Source of the DNA: Amycolatopsis sp. DSM 110486
GTDB taxonomy: Bacteria; Actinomycetota; Actinomycetes; Mycobacteriales; Pseudonocardiaceae
Assembly: GCF_019468465.1 (NCBI RefSeq)
Contig: NZ_CP080519.1
Span: forward strand, 7,185,001-7,249,000
Direction: 5' to 3'
Length of the DNA: 64,000 bases
Positions 29,449 to 37,617 of this stretch are shown in pieces (positions within the stretch are counted from its first letter, which is position 1; each line of letters opens with the position of its first letter). The notes under the pieces are model-generated. The model was not told the origin of the DNA and searched no databases. It saw only the letters and a program-made list of their open reading frames with translations. A program made the translations under genes and the position numbers.

Positions 29449-30000
29449 ATGAGGAGGTGCGCCCTGGACGCAGTCGAGGTCGAGATGCTGCCGCAGTCCG
29501 CCGCGGCCGACGAGGTGCCGGCAGCCGAGGTCGCCGCACTGGTGAACGCCGTCTACTCGACCGCCGAGGCCGGCCTGTGGGCGGGCGACGCGGACCGGAC
29601 GAGCGCGGCCGAGGTGGCCGGGCTCGTCGCGGCCGGCGAGATCGCCGTGGCGCGCCAGGCGGGCCACGTGGTCGGTTGCGTGCGCGTGCGGACGGTCGCC
29701 GACGGCGTGGGCGAGTTCGGCCTGCTGGCCGCCGCGCCGCAGCAGCAGGGCGCGGGCATCGGGCGTGAGCTGGTGCGGTTCGCCGAAGACCGCTGCCGTG
29801 CGCTGGGCCGGCGGCGGATGCAGCTCGAGCTGCTGGTGCCGCGGTCGTTCACGCACCCGTCGAAGGAGTTCCTCGCCGCCTGGTACACGCGGCTGGGCTA
29901 CCGCATCGAGGAGAAGTCGACGATCGAGGAGGCCCACCCGCACCTCGCGCCGCTGCTGGCGACGCAGTGCGACTTCCTCGTGTACCGCAAGGACCTCTGA
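29449..30000 (+). CDS. GNAT-family N-acetyltransferase
   Basis: The 183-residue protein shows the GNAT core: beta strand GEFGLLAAAPQQQGAGIGRELVRFAE without the line break of weaker members (here quoted in parts: motif A Q-x2-G-x-G/A is QQGAGIG at ~residue 103), VVGCVRVRTV before it and FLAAWYTRLGYR after it. These enzymes transfer acetyl groups from acetyl-CoA to amines; the acceptor is unknown. ATG 29449 lies nine bases after TAGACT, a possible leaderless-type -10 box. The next gene begins ten bases after the stop. Confidence 0.85.
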   Translation: MRRCALDAVEVEMLPQSAAADEVPAAEVAALVNAVYSTAEAGLWAGDADRTSAAEVAGLVAAGEIAVARQAGHVVGCVRVRTVADGVGEFGLLAAAPQQQGAGIGRELVRFAEDRCRALGRRRMQLELLVPRSFTHPSKEFLAAWYTRLGYRIEEKSTIEEAHPHLAPLLATQCDFLVYRKDL

Positions 30001-30010
30001 ACGCTTCGTC

Positions 30011-31030
30011 GTGACACGTTGTGTGGCCTTCGGACACTTCGTGGGGACGCTGCCGCAGTTCGCGGACGCGGGAGAGGCGTTTCGGTGGCAGCGCGGCGAG
30101 CTCGCGGGGCAGTTGCGCCGGATCAGTGGCGGTGAGACGGGCAAGCGCTTGCAGTGGTTCGTGCCCGTGGTCAAGGAGCTCAAGAGCTCCGGCGCGGTGC
30201 GGGTGGTCAAGGACGGTGACTGGACCGGCTACGACGACACCGACCGCCTCGTGGCCCGGCGGCTGGAGCCCGGGCAGATTCCGTTGCACATCGCGGACGA
30301 CGCGCTGGCGGAGTTCGAGCTGCTGCGTGCTTCCGGCACTCCCGCGACGGCGGAGGAGCCGTTGCAGGTGGGCGTGCCGGGGTACCTCGACATGGCGTTG
30401 TTCATCTTCGGTCCGCTCGGGGTGTTCAAGCACGCGCGCGCGTTCCTGCGGGCCGCGGACGCGCAGATCTCGCGGGTGCGGGCCGCGGAGGGCGACCGGG
30501 TGGTGTTCCAGCTGGAGCTGCCGCTCGCGTTGATCGCCGTGACCGCCGCGCCGCCGCCGCTGCGCCGGCTGGTCGCCGAGCTGATGGCGTTCCTGGTGAC
30601 CCGCCCGGCGGCCCGGGCGCCGGAGGGCACGCGGTTCGGCGTGCACCTGTGCTTCGGCGACCTCGGCCACCGCGCTCTGCGGCAGCCTCGCTCGGCCGCG
30701 CCGATGGTGGCTCTCGCCAACGCGGTGGTGCGGCGCCGGCCCGCCGGCCGTCCGCTGGACTTCGTGCACCTGCCGATGTCCGGCGGTGACGAGCCGCCGC
30801 CGACCTCCGCCGCGTTCTACGCGCCGCTGCGCCGCCTGCGTGCGGGATCGGCCGTCGTGGTCGCGCGGATCGCGCACGAGCGGCAGGACGAGCAGGCCCA
30901 GCTGACGGTGCGCGACCACGTCGAGACGGCGCTGGGCCGGCTGGTGGACCTCGCCACGTCGTGCGGCCTGGGACGGCGCTCGCCCGCGGAGGCGGAGGGA
31001 GCCGTGGCCCGGATGCGGTCGTTGCTGTGA
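30011..31030 (+). CDS. Uncharacterised MetE/UROD-barrel-like protein
   Basis: The 339-residue product, from GTG 30011, begins CVAFGHFVGTLPQF and then has RISGGETGKRLQWF. This resembles an uncharacterised group related to cobalamin-independent methionine synthase (typical start: VGSLP...RIPDGETG). The VHLCFGDLGHRAL segment near residue 220 matches the C-terminal MetE-type HxCxGN region, but only one cysteine is kept and the zinc-ligand set of true MetE looks incomplete. A barrel enzyme handling a one-carbon or thiol substrate is possible; the function is unknown. Confidence 0.7.
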   Translation: MTRCVAFGHFVGTLPQFADAGEAFRWQRGELAGQLRRISGGETGKRLQWFVPVVKELKSSGAVRVVKDGDWTGYDDTDRLVARRLEPGQIPLHIADDALAEFELLRASGTPATAEEPLQVGVPGYLDMALFIFGPLGVFKHARAFLRAADAQISRVRAAEGDRVVFQLELPLALIAVTAAPPPLRRLVAELMAFLVTRPAARAPEGTRFGVHLCFGDLGHRALRQPRSAAPMVALANAVVRRRPAGRPLDFVHLPMSGGDEPPPTSAAFYAPLRRLRAGSAVVVARIAHERQDEQAQLTVRDHVETALGRLVDLATSCGLGRRSPAEAEGAVARMRSLL

Positions 31031-31068
31031 GGGTGTGACCACGCGTCCGTCCGGGGTATTGAGGACCT

Positions 31069-31776
31069 GTGACGACACGACTGGACTGGGTCGGCCTGCT
31101 GCGCCACGGGCAGAGCACCGGCAACGTCGCGCGCGAGGCCGCCGAGGCCGCGGGCCGCGAGGTCATCGACATCGCCGAGCGCGACGCCGACGTGCCGCTG
31201 AGCGAGCTGGGCCTGCGCCAAGCGCGGGCGGCGGGGGAGTGGCTCGCGGGTGAGCCGCCGCAGCTCGTGGTGGCCTCGCCTTACCGGCGCGCCCTGGACA
31301 CGGCCCGCGTCGCCCTCGACGTGGCCGCCGCCGGGGGCGTGGAGGTCCCCGGCGGCCTGCGCGCCGACGAGCGCCTGCGCGACCGCGAACTCGGCGTCCT
31401 CGACCTGCTCACCAGCCGCGGCGTCGCCGAACGTTGGCCCGACGAACTACGCCGCAAGCAGCGCCTCGGCAAGTTCTACTACCGTCCACCCGGCGGCGAG
31501 TCCTGGGCTGACGTCGTCCTGCGCGTTCGCTCGCTGCTCGCCGACCTGAGCGCCGAGACACCGGGCCTGCGCGTGCTGTTCGTGGCGCACGAGGTGACGG
31601 TGTTCGCACTGCGCTACGTGCTGGAAGGCGTGCCCGAGCCGGACCTCCTGGCCGCAGCCGCCCGCACCGACATCCCCAACGCGTCGGTCAGCACCTGGGA
31701 ACGCGGCCACGACGGCGGCTTCCGGATGACGGTTGCGCAGGACGTCGGGCACCTCGTCGACGTGCCGCTGGTGTGA
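31069..31776 (+). CDS. Histidine phosphatase family protein (phosphoglycerate mutase-like)
   Basis: The 235-residue product has the catalytic RHG at residues 12-14 (LLRHGQST), conserved arginine in SPYRRALDTA, a glutamate in ERLRDRELGVLD, and the second histidine in VAHEVTVFALRY. These make the phosphohistidine pocket of the family. Typical substrates range from phosphoglycerate to sugar phosphates or nucleotides and cannot be told apart here. GTG 31069 is the chosen start; it has GAGGA upstream. Confidence 0.9.
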   Translation: MTTRLDWVGLLRHGQSTGNVAREAAEAAGREVIDIAERDADVPLSELGLRQARAAGEWLAGEPPQLVVASPYRRALDTARVALDVAAAGGVEVPGGLRADERLRDRELGVLDLLTSRGVAERWPDELRRKQRLGKFYYRPPGGESWADVVLRVRSLLADLSAETPGLRVLFVAHEVTVFALRYVLEGVPEPDLLAAAARTDIPNASVSTWERGHDGGFRMTVAQDVGHLVDVPLV

Positions 31777-31849
31777 GTGACACCCAGCGAGCGCGTGCCC
31801 GGCGCGGGATGATGGCACACCAAGATCATCGGCAACCGGAAGGGAAATC

Positions 31850-32644
31850 ATGAAGCTCGACCTCGACGGCAGGACGGCGCTCGTCACCGGGTCCACGCAG
31901 GGGATCGGCGCGGCGATCGCCGCGGGGCTCGCGAAGGCGGGTGCGCGCGTGGTGGTGAACGGGCGCGGCGACGCGGGCGTCGCGCAGGCGATCGGGGAGC
32001 TCGAGAACCAGGTGCCGGGGGGCGAGTTCGTGGCCGGGGCCGGCGACGTGACCACCGACGAAGGCGCGCGCCAAGTCCTCGACCGTGCGGGGCGCGTCGA
32101 CGTCCTCGTGAACAACCTCGGCATCTTCGGCGCGCAGGAGCCGCTGGAGATCACCGACGACGAGTGGCGGCGCTACTTCGAGGTCAACGTGCTCGCGGCC
32201 GTGCGGCTGACGCGCCTGACGCTGCCCGCGATGACCGAGCAGGGCTGGGGCCGCGTGCTCAACATCGCGAGCGACTCGGCCGTCGTGATCCCCGCCGAGA
32301 TGATCCACTACGGCATGTCGAAGACGGCGCTGCTGGGCGTGTCGCGCGGCTTCGCCAAAGCGGCGGCGGGGACGGGCGTCACGGTCAACTCCGTGATCGC
32401 CGGTCCCACGCACACCGGAGGCGTCGAGGACTTCGTTTACCAGCTCGTGGACGAGAACCTGCCGTGGGAGCAGGCGCAACGGGAGTTCATGAAGACCCAC
32501 CGCCCCCAGTCGTTGCTGCAGCGGCTGATCGAGCCGGAGGAGATCGCGAACCTCGTGGTGTACCTGAGCTCACCGCTCGCCTCCGCCACCACCGGCGGCG
32601 CCCTCCGCGTCGACGGCGGCTACGTCGACTCGATCCTTCCGTAA
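31850..32644 (+). CDS. SDR-family NAD(P)-dependent oxidoreductase
   Basis: The 264-residue classical short-chain dehydrogenase has the cofactor motif TGSTQGIG (residues 13-20), NNLGIFG after strand 4, and the catalytic S141, Y154 and K158 (YGMSK). A cofactor-binding aspartate follows strand 3 (GDVTTDEG). It would oxidise or reduce a small alcohol/ketone in the cytosol; substrate unknown. An AAGGGAAA site lies before ATG 31850. It is 7 bp from the convergent small gene. Confidence 0.92.
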   Translation: MKLDLDGRTALVTGSTQGIGAAIAAGLAKAGARVVVNGRGDAGVAQAIGELENQVPGGEFVAGAGDVTTDEGARQVLDRAGRVDVLVNNLGIFGAQEPLEITDDEWRRYFEVNVLAAVRLTRLTLPAMTEQGWGRVLNIASDSAVVIPAEMIHYGMSKTALLGVSRGFAKAAAGTGVTVNSVIAGPTHTGGVEDFVYQLVDENLPWEQAQREFMKTHRPQSLLQRLIEPEEIANLVVYLSSPLASATTGGALRVDGGYVDSILP

Positions 32645-32651
32645 GGCCCCG

Positions 32652-32879
32652 TCAGCGCCCTCGGGGCTCACCGAGCCGGTCGCGCACCTGGCGCTCGACG
32701 AGCACGGGCAGGAAGCTGCGCACGCCGGCGTCGTCGAAGTGCTGCCGCTGTGCGGTGATCGTGCGGTTGATCTCGGGTTCGCGCGCGCTGCCGTACTCGT
32801 CGACGAGCCGTGACTTCAGCGCGGAGAAGCTCTCCTCTTCGCCCTTCACCATCAAGTCGTCCATGCCCTGGTGGGTCAT
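32652..32879 (-). CDS. Three-helix-bundle dimerisation-domain protein (small)
   Basis: The 75-residue protein starts at ATG 32879 with GGAAAGGGA nearby on the minus strand. The pattern ALKSRLVDEYGS, INRTITAQRQHFDDAGVR and SFLPVLVERQVRDRL fits the short three-helix-bundle dimerisation domain proteins of actinobacteria, which often end in a conserved LVER segment. These are cytosolic; their role is unknown. The longer frame up to 33377 is a shadow of the sugar isomerase gene. Confidence 0.7.
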   Translation of the reverse strand: MTHQGMDDLMVKGEEESFSALKSRLVDEYGSAREPEINRTITAQRQHFDDAGVRSFLPVLVERQVRDRLGEPRGR

Positions 32880-33054
32880 CGCGTCCCTTTCCGTGGTTTC
32901 GGCCCTTCCTGACTGCTGCCCGCCACGGGCCCTCCTCAAACGGCGGGCGAACGTGTGGACCTGTCGCAAACGCCTGGTGTCAATTTCGACCACCTGGTAG
33001 AAATTCAGGCGACGCGGCGCCCCTGGCGCCGAACCGCGAAGCCAAGGAGCTGGA

Positions 33055-33789
33055 ATGGGCAAGCCTTCCGTGCAGCTGTACTCGGTCCGCGACGCGTTCG
33101 CGGCCGACCCGGCGGACACCCTGCGGCGCCTCGCCGCGATCGGGTTCACCCAGGTCGAGCCGTACGGTGTCGTCGAGAACGTGGCCGCGCTCGGCGCCGG
33201 TCTGCCGGCCAACGGGCTGACCGCCCCGACGGCCCACGCGAAGCTCATCGGCGAGGACCAGCACGCCGTGTTCGCCGCGGCGAAGCAGCTCGGCATCGCC
33301 GTGGTCATCGACCCGCTCGTGAAGCCCGAGCAGTGGCAGAACGCCGCGGACATCACGGCCACCGCGGAAGCGCTCAACGCCGCCGCGAAGGTCGCCGAGG
33401 AGCACGGCGTGCAGGTCGGCTACCACAACCACTGGTGGGAGCTGGAGTCGCGGATCGACGGCCGCCACGCGTTCGAGGTGTTCGCCGACCAGCTCGACCC
33501 GGCCGTCGCGCTGGAGGTCGACGCCTACTGGGCCACGGCGGGCGGGGCGAACGCGCCCGAGCTGCTCGCCCGGCTCGGCTCCCGGGTGCACGCCATCCAC
33601 GTGAAGGACGGCGCGCTCGCCACCGACGCGGCCGGTCAGGTCCCGGCGGGCCAGGGCAGCGTCCCGCTCCCCGAGGTTCTCGCCGCGGCGCCCGACGCGT
33701 TGCGCGTGGTGGAGTTCGACCGTTACGACGGCGACATCTTCGAAGGCATCGCCGCCAGCTTCGCTTACCTCACCGAGGGCGCGAAGTGA
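33055..33789 (+). CDS. Sugar phosphate isomerase/epimerase (xylose-isomerase-like TIM barrel)
   Basis: The 244-residue product begins with PSVQLYSVRDAF, the usual first strand of the AP-endonuclease-2/IolE-like family, and has metal-ligand segments YHNHWWELES, LEVDAYWAT, IHVKDG and VVEFDRYDGD (E, D, H and E of the barrel). Such enzymes isomerise or epimerise keto-sugars or inositol derivatives. AAGGAG stands before ATG 33055. The stop overlaps the following Gfo/Idh/MocA dehydrogenase gene by four bases, so the two probably act on the same sugar. Confidence 0.9.
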   Translation: MGKPSVQLYSVRDAFAADPADTLRRLAAIGFTQVEPYGVVENVAALGAGLPANGLTAPTAHAKLIGEDQHAVFAAAKQLGIAVVIDPLVKPEQWQNAADITATAEALNAAAKVAEEHGVQVGYHNHWWELESRIDGRHAFEVFADQLDPAVALEVDAYWATAGGANAPELLARLGSRVHAIHVKDGALATDAAGQVPAGQGSVPLPEVLAAAPDALRVVEFDRYDGDIFEGIAASFAYLTEGAK

Positions 33790-34889
33790 CCAGCGGCCCC
33801 GTCGGCGTCGGCCTGATCGGCGCGGGGGTCATCAGCGACACCTACCTCGAGAACCTCACGGGCTTCCCCGACGTGCGGGTGCTCTCCGTCGCCGACCTGG
33901 ATGTGGCCCGCGCGCAGGCGCAGGCGGCGAAACACGGTGTGCCGCACGGGGAAACCGTCGCGGAGCTGCTGGCGAACCCCGAGATCGAGCTGGTCGTGAA
34001 CCTCACGATCCCGGCCGCGCACGTCGAGGTCGGCCTCGCGGCGCTGGAGGCGGGCAAGAGCGTGTGGGCAGAGAAACCGCTCGCGCTCGACCGCCAGACG
34101 GGCCGCAAACTGCTCGATCGCGCGCGGGAGAAGGGTTTGCGCGTGGCGAGCGCGCCGGACACCGTGCTCGGCGCCGGCCTGCAGACGGCACGGCGCGCGA
34201 TCGAGGCCGGCCGCATCGGCGAACCGCGCACGGCGCTGGCGCTGTTCCAGACGCCGGGACCGGAGAGCTGGCACCCGGCGCCGGAGTTCCTGTTCCAGCA
34301 CGGCGGCGGCCCGCTGCTGGACATGGGGCCGTACTACCTCACGCAGCTCGTGCAGCTGTTCGGCCCGATCCGCAAGGTGACCGGCGCCGGCGGCCGCGCG
34401 CGGGACACGCGCGTGATCGGCTCGGGTCCGCGCGCCGGCACGGAGTTCGCGGTGACCGTGCCGACCACGGTGACCGCGCTCGTCGAGTTCACCCGCGGCG
34501 GCAGCGCGCAGATCGTGCTGAGCTTCGATTCCGCCTTGGCGCGCACGGGTTTCGTCGAGGTGTCGGGCGCGCTCGGCACCGCGGTACTGCCGGACCCGAA
34601 CCGCTTCGACGGCCCGACGAAGCTGCACCTGCTGGGTGCCGCCGAGCCGGAAGCGCTTGCGCCGCAAGGACACGCCGCCTCGCGCGGCACGGGCGCGCTG
34701 GAGCTCGCCCGCGCGATCCGGGCCGGGGTGCCGGAACGCGCGTCGGGGGAGCTGGCCTACCACGTGCTCGACGCGATGCTCGCCATCGACGAGTCGATCA
34801 CACGCGGCCAGTCCGTTGAGGTGGCCAGCACCGTCGAGGTCCCGCCCGCCCTGCCGGGCGGCTGGGACCCCTACGCCCGCACGCTCTAG
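33786..34889 (+). CDS. Gfo/Idh/MocA-family oxidoreductase
   Basis: The 367-residue protein starts at GTG 33786 inside the GTGA overlap with the isomerase gene. It has the nucleotide motif GLIGAGVIS (residues ~9-17), an acidic residue ending strand 2 (VADLD) and the diagnostic EKP at 96-98. The C-terminal half is the beta-sheet substrate domain, with DMGPYYL matching the conserved D-x-x-x-H/Y region. It oxidises or reduces a cyclic sugar or polyol using NAD(P). The pair has no transporter gene beside it. A strong terminator follows. Confidence 0.93.
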   Translation: MTSGPVGVGLIGAGVISDTYLENLTGFPDVRVLSVADLDVARAQAQAAKHGVPHGETVAELLANPEIELVVNLTIPAAHVEVGLAALEAGKSVWAEKPLALDRQTGRKLLDRAREKGLRVASAPDTVLGAGLQTARRAIEAGRIGEPRTALALFQTPGPESWHPAPEFLFQHGGGPLLDMGPYYLTQLVQLFGPIRKVTGAGGRARDTRVIGSGPRAGTEFAVTVPTTVTALVEFTRGGSAQIVLSFDSALARTGFVEVSGALGTAVLPDPNRFDGPTKLHLLGAAEPEALAPQGHAASRGTGALELARAIRAGVPERASGELAYHVLDAMLAIDESITRGQSVEVASTVEVPPALPGGWDPYARTL

Positions 34890-34898
34890 CGGGCCGGC

Positions 34899-34940
34899 GG
34901 TCCGTGAAGGGCACTTCGGGGGAGGTGCCCTTCACGGACC
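34899..34940. terminator. Bidirectional terminator hairpin
   Basis: GGTCCGTGAAGGGCAC (34899-34914) and GTGCCCTTCACGGACC (34925-34940) are a perfect 16-bp stem with a 10-nt loop. It sits between the Gfo/Idh stop (34889) and the convergent TetR stop (34945). Its GTGAAGGGCAC core resembles the hairpin at 17958-17997. Confidence 0.8.
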
Positions 34941-34944
34941 ATGG

Positions 34945-35538
34945 TCAGTCCTCGAGGGGCACGGTCAGCAAGGTGTGCAGGTAGAACCGCAAGGAGCCGA
35001 CGAGGTCGACGTCGCCGGGGGTGGTGAGCCATTGGACCTGCAGCCCGTCCATGAGCGCGATGAACGTGAGCGCCGCGAAGTCCGGGTCCACGCCCTCGCG
35101 AAGCTCGCCCGTCGTGGCCAGCAGCCGGAACGAGCCGATCACGCTTTCGCGCGCCTGCCGGTAGTGCTCCACGAAGTACTCGTGCGCCGGATGGTCGGGC
35201 GCCACGGCCTCGGCCGCCAGCCGCGAGTACAGGTCGACGATGCCCGGGTGGCGCACGTTGTGCTCGGCCAGCGCGACGAAGTGCCGCAGCACCTCCAGCC
35301 CGGGCGGCACAGTCAGCTGCTCGCGCTCGGAGTCCTCGGCGTCACGGCGTTCGAGCACGGCGGCGAGCAGCGCTTCCTTGGTGGGGAAGTAGTACAACAG
35401 CCCGGCGTGGCTGATGCCGACACGCTTCGCGATCTCCCGCAGCGACGAACCGTGGTAGCCGGCCTCGCCGTACACCACGGCGGCCGCGGAAATGATGTCC
35501 TCGCGGCGGATCCGGCCCTTCAGGTAACCCCCGGTCAC
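34945..35538 (-). CDS. TetR/AcrR-family transcriptional regulator
   Basis: The 197-residue protein is read from GTG 35538; an upstream in-frame TTG would add 13 residues. The helix-turn-helix spans ~10-55 (REDIISAAAVVYGEAGYHG, SLREIAKRVGISHAGLLYYFPTKEALL in parts), followed by a helical ligand domain with FIALMDGLQVQWL, common in BetI-like members. It is transcribed away from the MFS gene at 35923, separated by a structured 384-bp region, and may control that transporter (inference). Confidence 0.9.
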   Translation of the reverse strand: MTGGYLKGRIRREDIISAAAVVYGEAGYHGSSLREIAKRVGISHAGLLYYFPTKEALLAAVLERRDAEDSEREQLTVPPGLEVLRHFVALAEHNVRHPGIVDLYSRLAAEAVAPDHPAHEYFVEHYRQARESVIGSFRLLATTGELREGVDPDFAALTFIALMDGLQVQWLTTPGDVDLVGSLRFYLHTLLTVPLED

Positions 35539-35599
35539 GGGAGCGTGCTCGGTTCGGCGGGTCGCATGCTGCAATTCTGCCCCGGCTCCGCCGGGGCGG

Positions 35600-35690
35600 C
35601 GAGATCGCCTCTGAGCCGGCTTCCGGATGGGGCGGTCGGATCGGCCGGGGGCCGATCGCACCGCCCCATCCGGAAGCCGGCGCGATCTCG
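35600..35690. repeat. Long imperfect hairpin (91 nt)
   Basis: Three paired blocks are nested: CGAGATCGC (35600-35608) with GCGATCTCG (35682-35690); a perfect 22-nt block at 35615-35636 with 35660-35681; and GATCGGCC (35639-35646) with GGCCGATC (35650-35657), loop GGG. A 6-nt bulge and a 2x2 internal loop interrupt it. It may be a MITE-like relic, a REP-type element or an unusual terminator. Confidence 0.75.
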
Positions 35691-35699
35691 CGCTGTGGT

Positions 35700-35820
35700 C
35701 GCCTCGGCAGGTGCGCGACCAGGGCGAGTGGGCAGGTGGTGGGTGAGCAGGGGTGCGCGAGCCGGGGGTGATCGAGCAGGTGGTGCGCGAGCCGGGGTGA
35801 GTGGGCAGGGGCGAGTGAGC
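35700..35820. repeat. Degenerate tandem repeats of GTGCGCGAGCCGGGG-type units
   Basis: Phrases such as GTGCGCGACCAGGGCGAGTG, GTGCGCGAGCCGGGGGTGA and GTGCGCGAGCCGGGGTGAG recur, interspersed with GGGTGAGCAG or GAGTGGGCAG. Unit length varies (~15-29 bp). No reading frame is supported. It looks like expanded low-complexity DNA next to the long hairpin. Confidence 0.6.
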
Positions 35821-35922
35821 AAGTTCGATCGTTTGGCGTGATCGTTCGAACAAAAGGATTGTGCGTTGCCGAGGTCGCTGTGCGACCATGCGAGTGCCGA
35901 ACCCGAGGAGGATCCGACTGCG

Positions 35923-37119
35923 ATGACCGAATCGTCCCCGTCTGCAGGGTTGCCGCGCGGTGCGCGCGTCGCGACGTGGAGCTTCTTCGCGCTCAACGGG
36001 TTCGCCGTCGGCATGTGGGTGGTCCACATCCCGGTCGTCGAGCGCGCCACGGGCATCTCGCACACCACGCTCGGCGCGCTCCTGCTGGTGCTCGGCGGCG
36101 CGGCCTTCGTCGGGATGCAGGTGTCCGGCCCGCTCGCCGACCGCTTCGGCCACCGCCGCGTGGTGCCCGCGGCCGGCGTGCTGCTGGGCTTCGCGCTCTT
36201 CCTGCCCGGGCTGGCCACCAGCTGGTGGGCGCTCGGGCTTTCTCTGGTGGTCTTCGGTTTCTTCAACGGCTCCCTCGACGTGGCGATGAACGCCCAGGCC
36301 GTGGTCGTCGAACGCGCCTATCCGCGTCCGATCATGGCGGCGTTCCACGCGATGTGGTCGATCGGTGGCGCGCTCGCCGCCGTGGTCGGGGCGGCGGTGC
36401 TGGGCACGGGCATTCCCACGGCCGTCACGCTCGGCGCCACCGGCGCGTTGTGCGTCGTCGCTTCGCTGGCCGCGGGTCGGCTCCTGCTCGACTCCGGTCG
36501 TCCCGAGCCCGTCGAAACCGGCCCCGCGCCGGTCACACCGAGCCGGACCCCCTCGCGCGTGGTCTGGCTGCTCGGCGCGCTCGCGTTCGCGCTGATGCTC
36601 GCCGAGGGCGTCGCGAACGACTGGGCCGCGCTGCACCTGCAGGACGTGCTGGGTACGTCGGCGAGCACCGCCGCGCTCGCGTACGGCTCCTTCGCCGTGG
36701 CGATGACCGTCGGCCGCTTCGCCACCGACCGGGTCGCCGCGCTGGCCGGGCCGGTCGCGGTGGTGCGGTACGGCTCGGCGCTCGCGGCCGTCGGCCTCGC
36801 CACCGCGTCGCTGTCGCCCTGGGTGCCGCTCGCGCTGGTCGGCTGGGCGATCTTCGGCCTGGGTCTCGCGGGCGGCGTGCCGCAGCTGTTCACCGCGGCC
36901 GGCAACCTCGACACGCGGGCGTCGGGTGCGCTGATGGCGCGGGTCGTCGGACTCGGCTACGTCGGGCTGCTCGCCGGCCCCGCCCTCATCGGCGGGCTCA
37001 CGCGGTGGATGCCGCTGAACGTCGCGTTCGCCGTGCCGTTCGCGCTCTGCGTGGCCGCGGTGGTGGCGGCGCCGGTGATCGCGCCGCGGCAGGTCCGCGA
37101 ACCGGCCGAAGTCGGCTGA
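35923..37119 (+). CDS. MFS transporter
   Basis: The 398-residue protein starts at ATG 35923 with GAGGAGGA about 10 bases upstream. It has about twelve hydrophobic helices and the motif-A loop GPLADRFGHRR between helices 2 and 3, with a related loop (GRFATDRVA) in the second half. The sequence FFNGSLDVAMNAQAVVVE around helix 4-5 occurs in YbjJ/FucP-like sugar-type facilitators of unknown substrate. Adjacent to a divergent TetR gene, so export of a ligand of that regulator is possible. Confidence 0.9.
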   Translation: MTESSPSAGLPRGARVATWSFFALNGFAVGMWVVHIPVVERATGISHTTLGALLLVLGGAAFVGMQVSGPLADRFGHRRVVPAAGVLLGFALFLPGLATSWWALGLSLVVFGFFNGSLDVAMNAQAVVVERAYPRPIMAAFHAMWSIGGALAAVVGAAVLGTGIPTAVTLGATGALCVVASLAAGRLLLDSGRPEPVETGPAPVTPSRTPSRVVWLLGALAFALMLAEGVANDWAALHLQDVLGTSASTAALAYGSFAVAMTVGRFATDRVAALAGPVAVVRYGSALAAVGLATASLSPWVPLALVGWAIFGLGLAGGVPQLFTAAGNLDTRASGALMARVVGLGYVGLLAGPALIGGLTRWMPLNVAFAVPFALCVAAVVAAPVIAPRQVREPAEVG

Positions 37120-37125
37120 CGGCGC

Positions 37126-37617
37126 TCAGCCGCAGCGTTCGCCACTGCGGACGTTGCCCCCGCCGACGAGCGTGAACACGCTGCCGTCCGGGGCGTCACG
37201 CAGGTGCAGCGTGCACACGATCTGCGACACGGCCAAGGAAGACAGCGCCTGCACGTCGGTGGCCAGCTGCACGGTGACTTCCGATGCGGAGATCATCACG
37301 GCGGCCGGCAGGGCGGTCTGCGGGACCTCGGTGGTGAAGCCGGACGCCTTCTCTGTGGACGTCGGACCTTGTACCAGCGCGTCGATCAGCGCGGAATCGG
37401 TCTGGTCCAGACCGGGGCGCTGGACCCGGACGACCGCGCCGTCGGCCACGAGGTAGATCGAGCTGATCGCCGGCGTGCCCGGCGCGGTGGACGGCGGGCC
37501 GCTCGGCGCCTCGTCGCCGGAGATCGCGCCGCTCGGCTGCACACCGCACGCGGTGGCGGCCAGCGCGACCAGCACGAGTGCCACGTACCCGAACGACCTG
37601 GTGGCGCGCCGGATCAC
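37126..37617 (-). CDS. GerMN-domain-like lipoprotein
   Basis: The 163-residue product has a lipoprotein signal (hydrophobic YVALVLVALAATAC, lipobox cysteine C24) and should be anchored outside the membrane. The mature part (IYLVADGAVVRVQRP, ALVQGPTSTEKASGFTTEVP, VTVQLATDVQALSS) follows the GerMN pattern known from spore-germination GerM and from LpqB. It overlaps the histidine kinase gene by four bases (ATGA) and is the third gene of the operon, as LpqB is with MtrAB; it may modulate the kinase (inference). Confidence 0.8.
   Translation of the reverse strand: MIRRATRSFGYVALVLVALAATACGVQPSGAISGDEAPSGPPSTAPGTPAISSIYLVADGAVVRVQRPGLDQTDSALIDALVQGPTSTEKASGFTTEVPQTALPAAVMISASEVTVQLATDVQALSSLAVSQIVCTLHLRDAPDGSVFTLVGGGNVRSGERCG

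Larger units (their letters stand above)
35539..35922. other. Structured intergenic region between TetR and MFS genes
   Basis: This 384-bp gap holds no convincing gene. It contains a small perfect hairpin, GCCCCGGC-TCC-GCCGGGGC (35579-35597), a 91-nt long hairpin (35600-35690), degenerate short repeats (35700-35820), and near the MFS gene an inverted pair GTTCGA (35823-35828) and TCGAAC (35846-35851) that may be an operator. Confidence 0.6.

Noticed and set aside
35700..35820. CRISPR-like repeat
   Set aside because: Units vary in length and sequence with no fixed spacers, and no cas genes are present.
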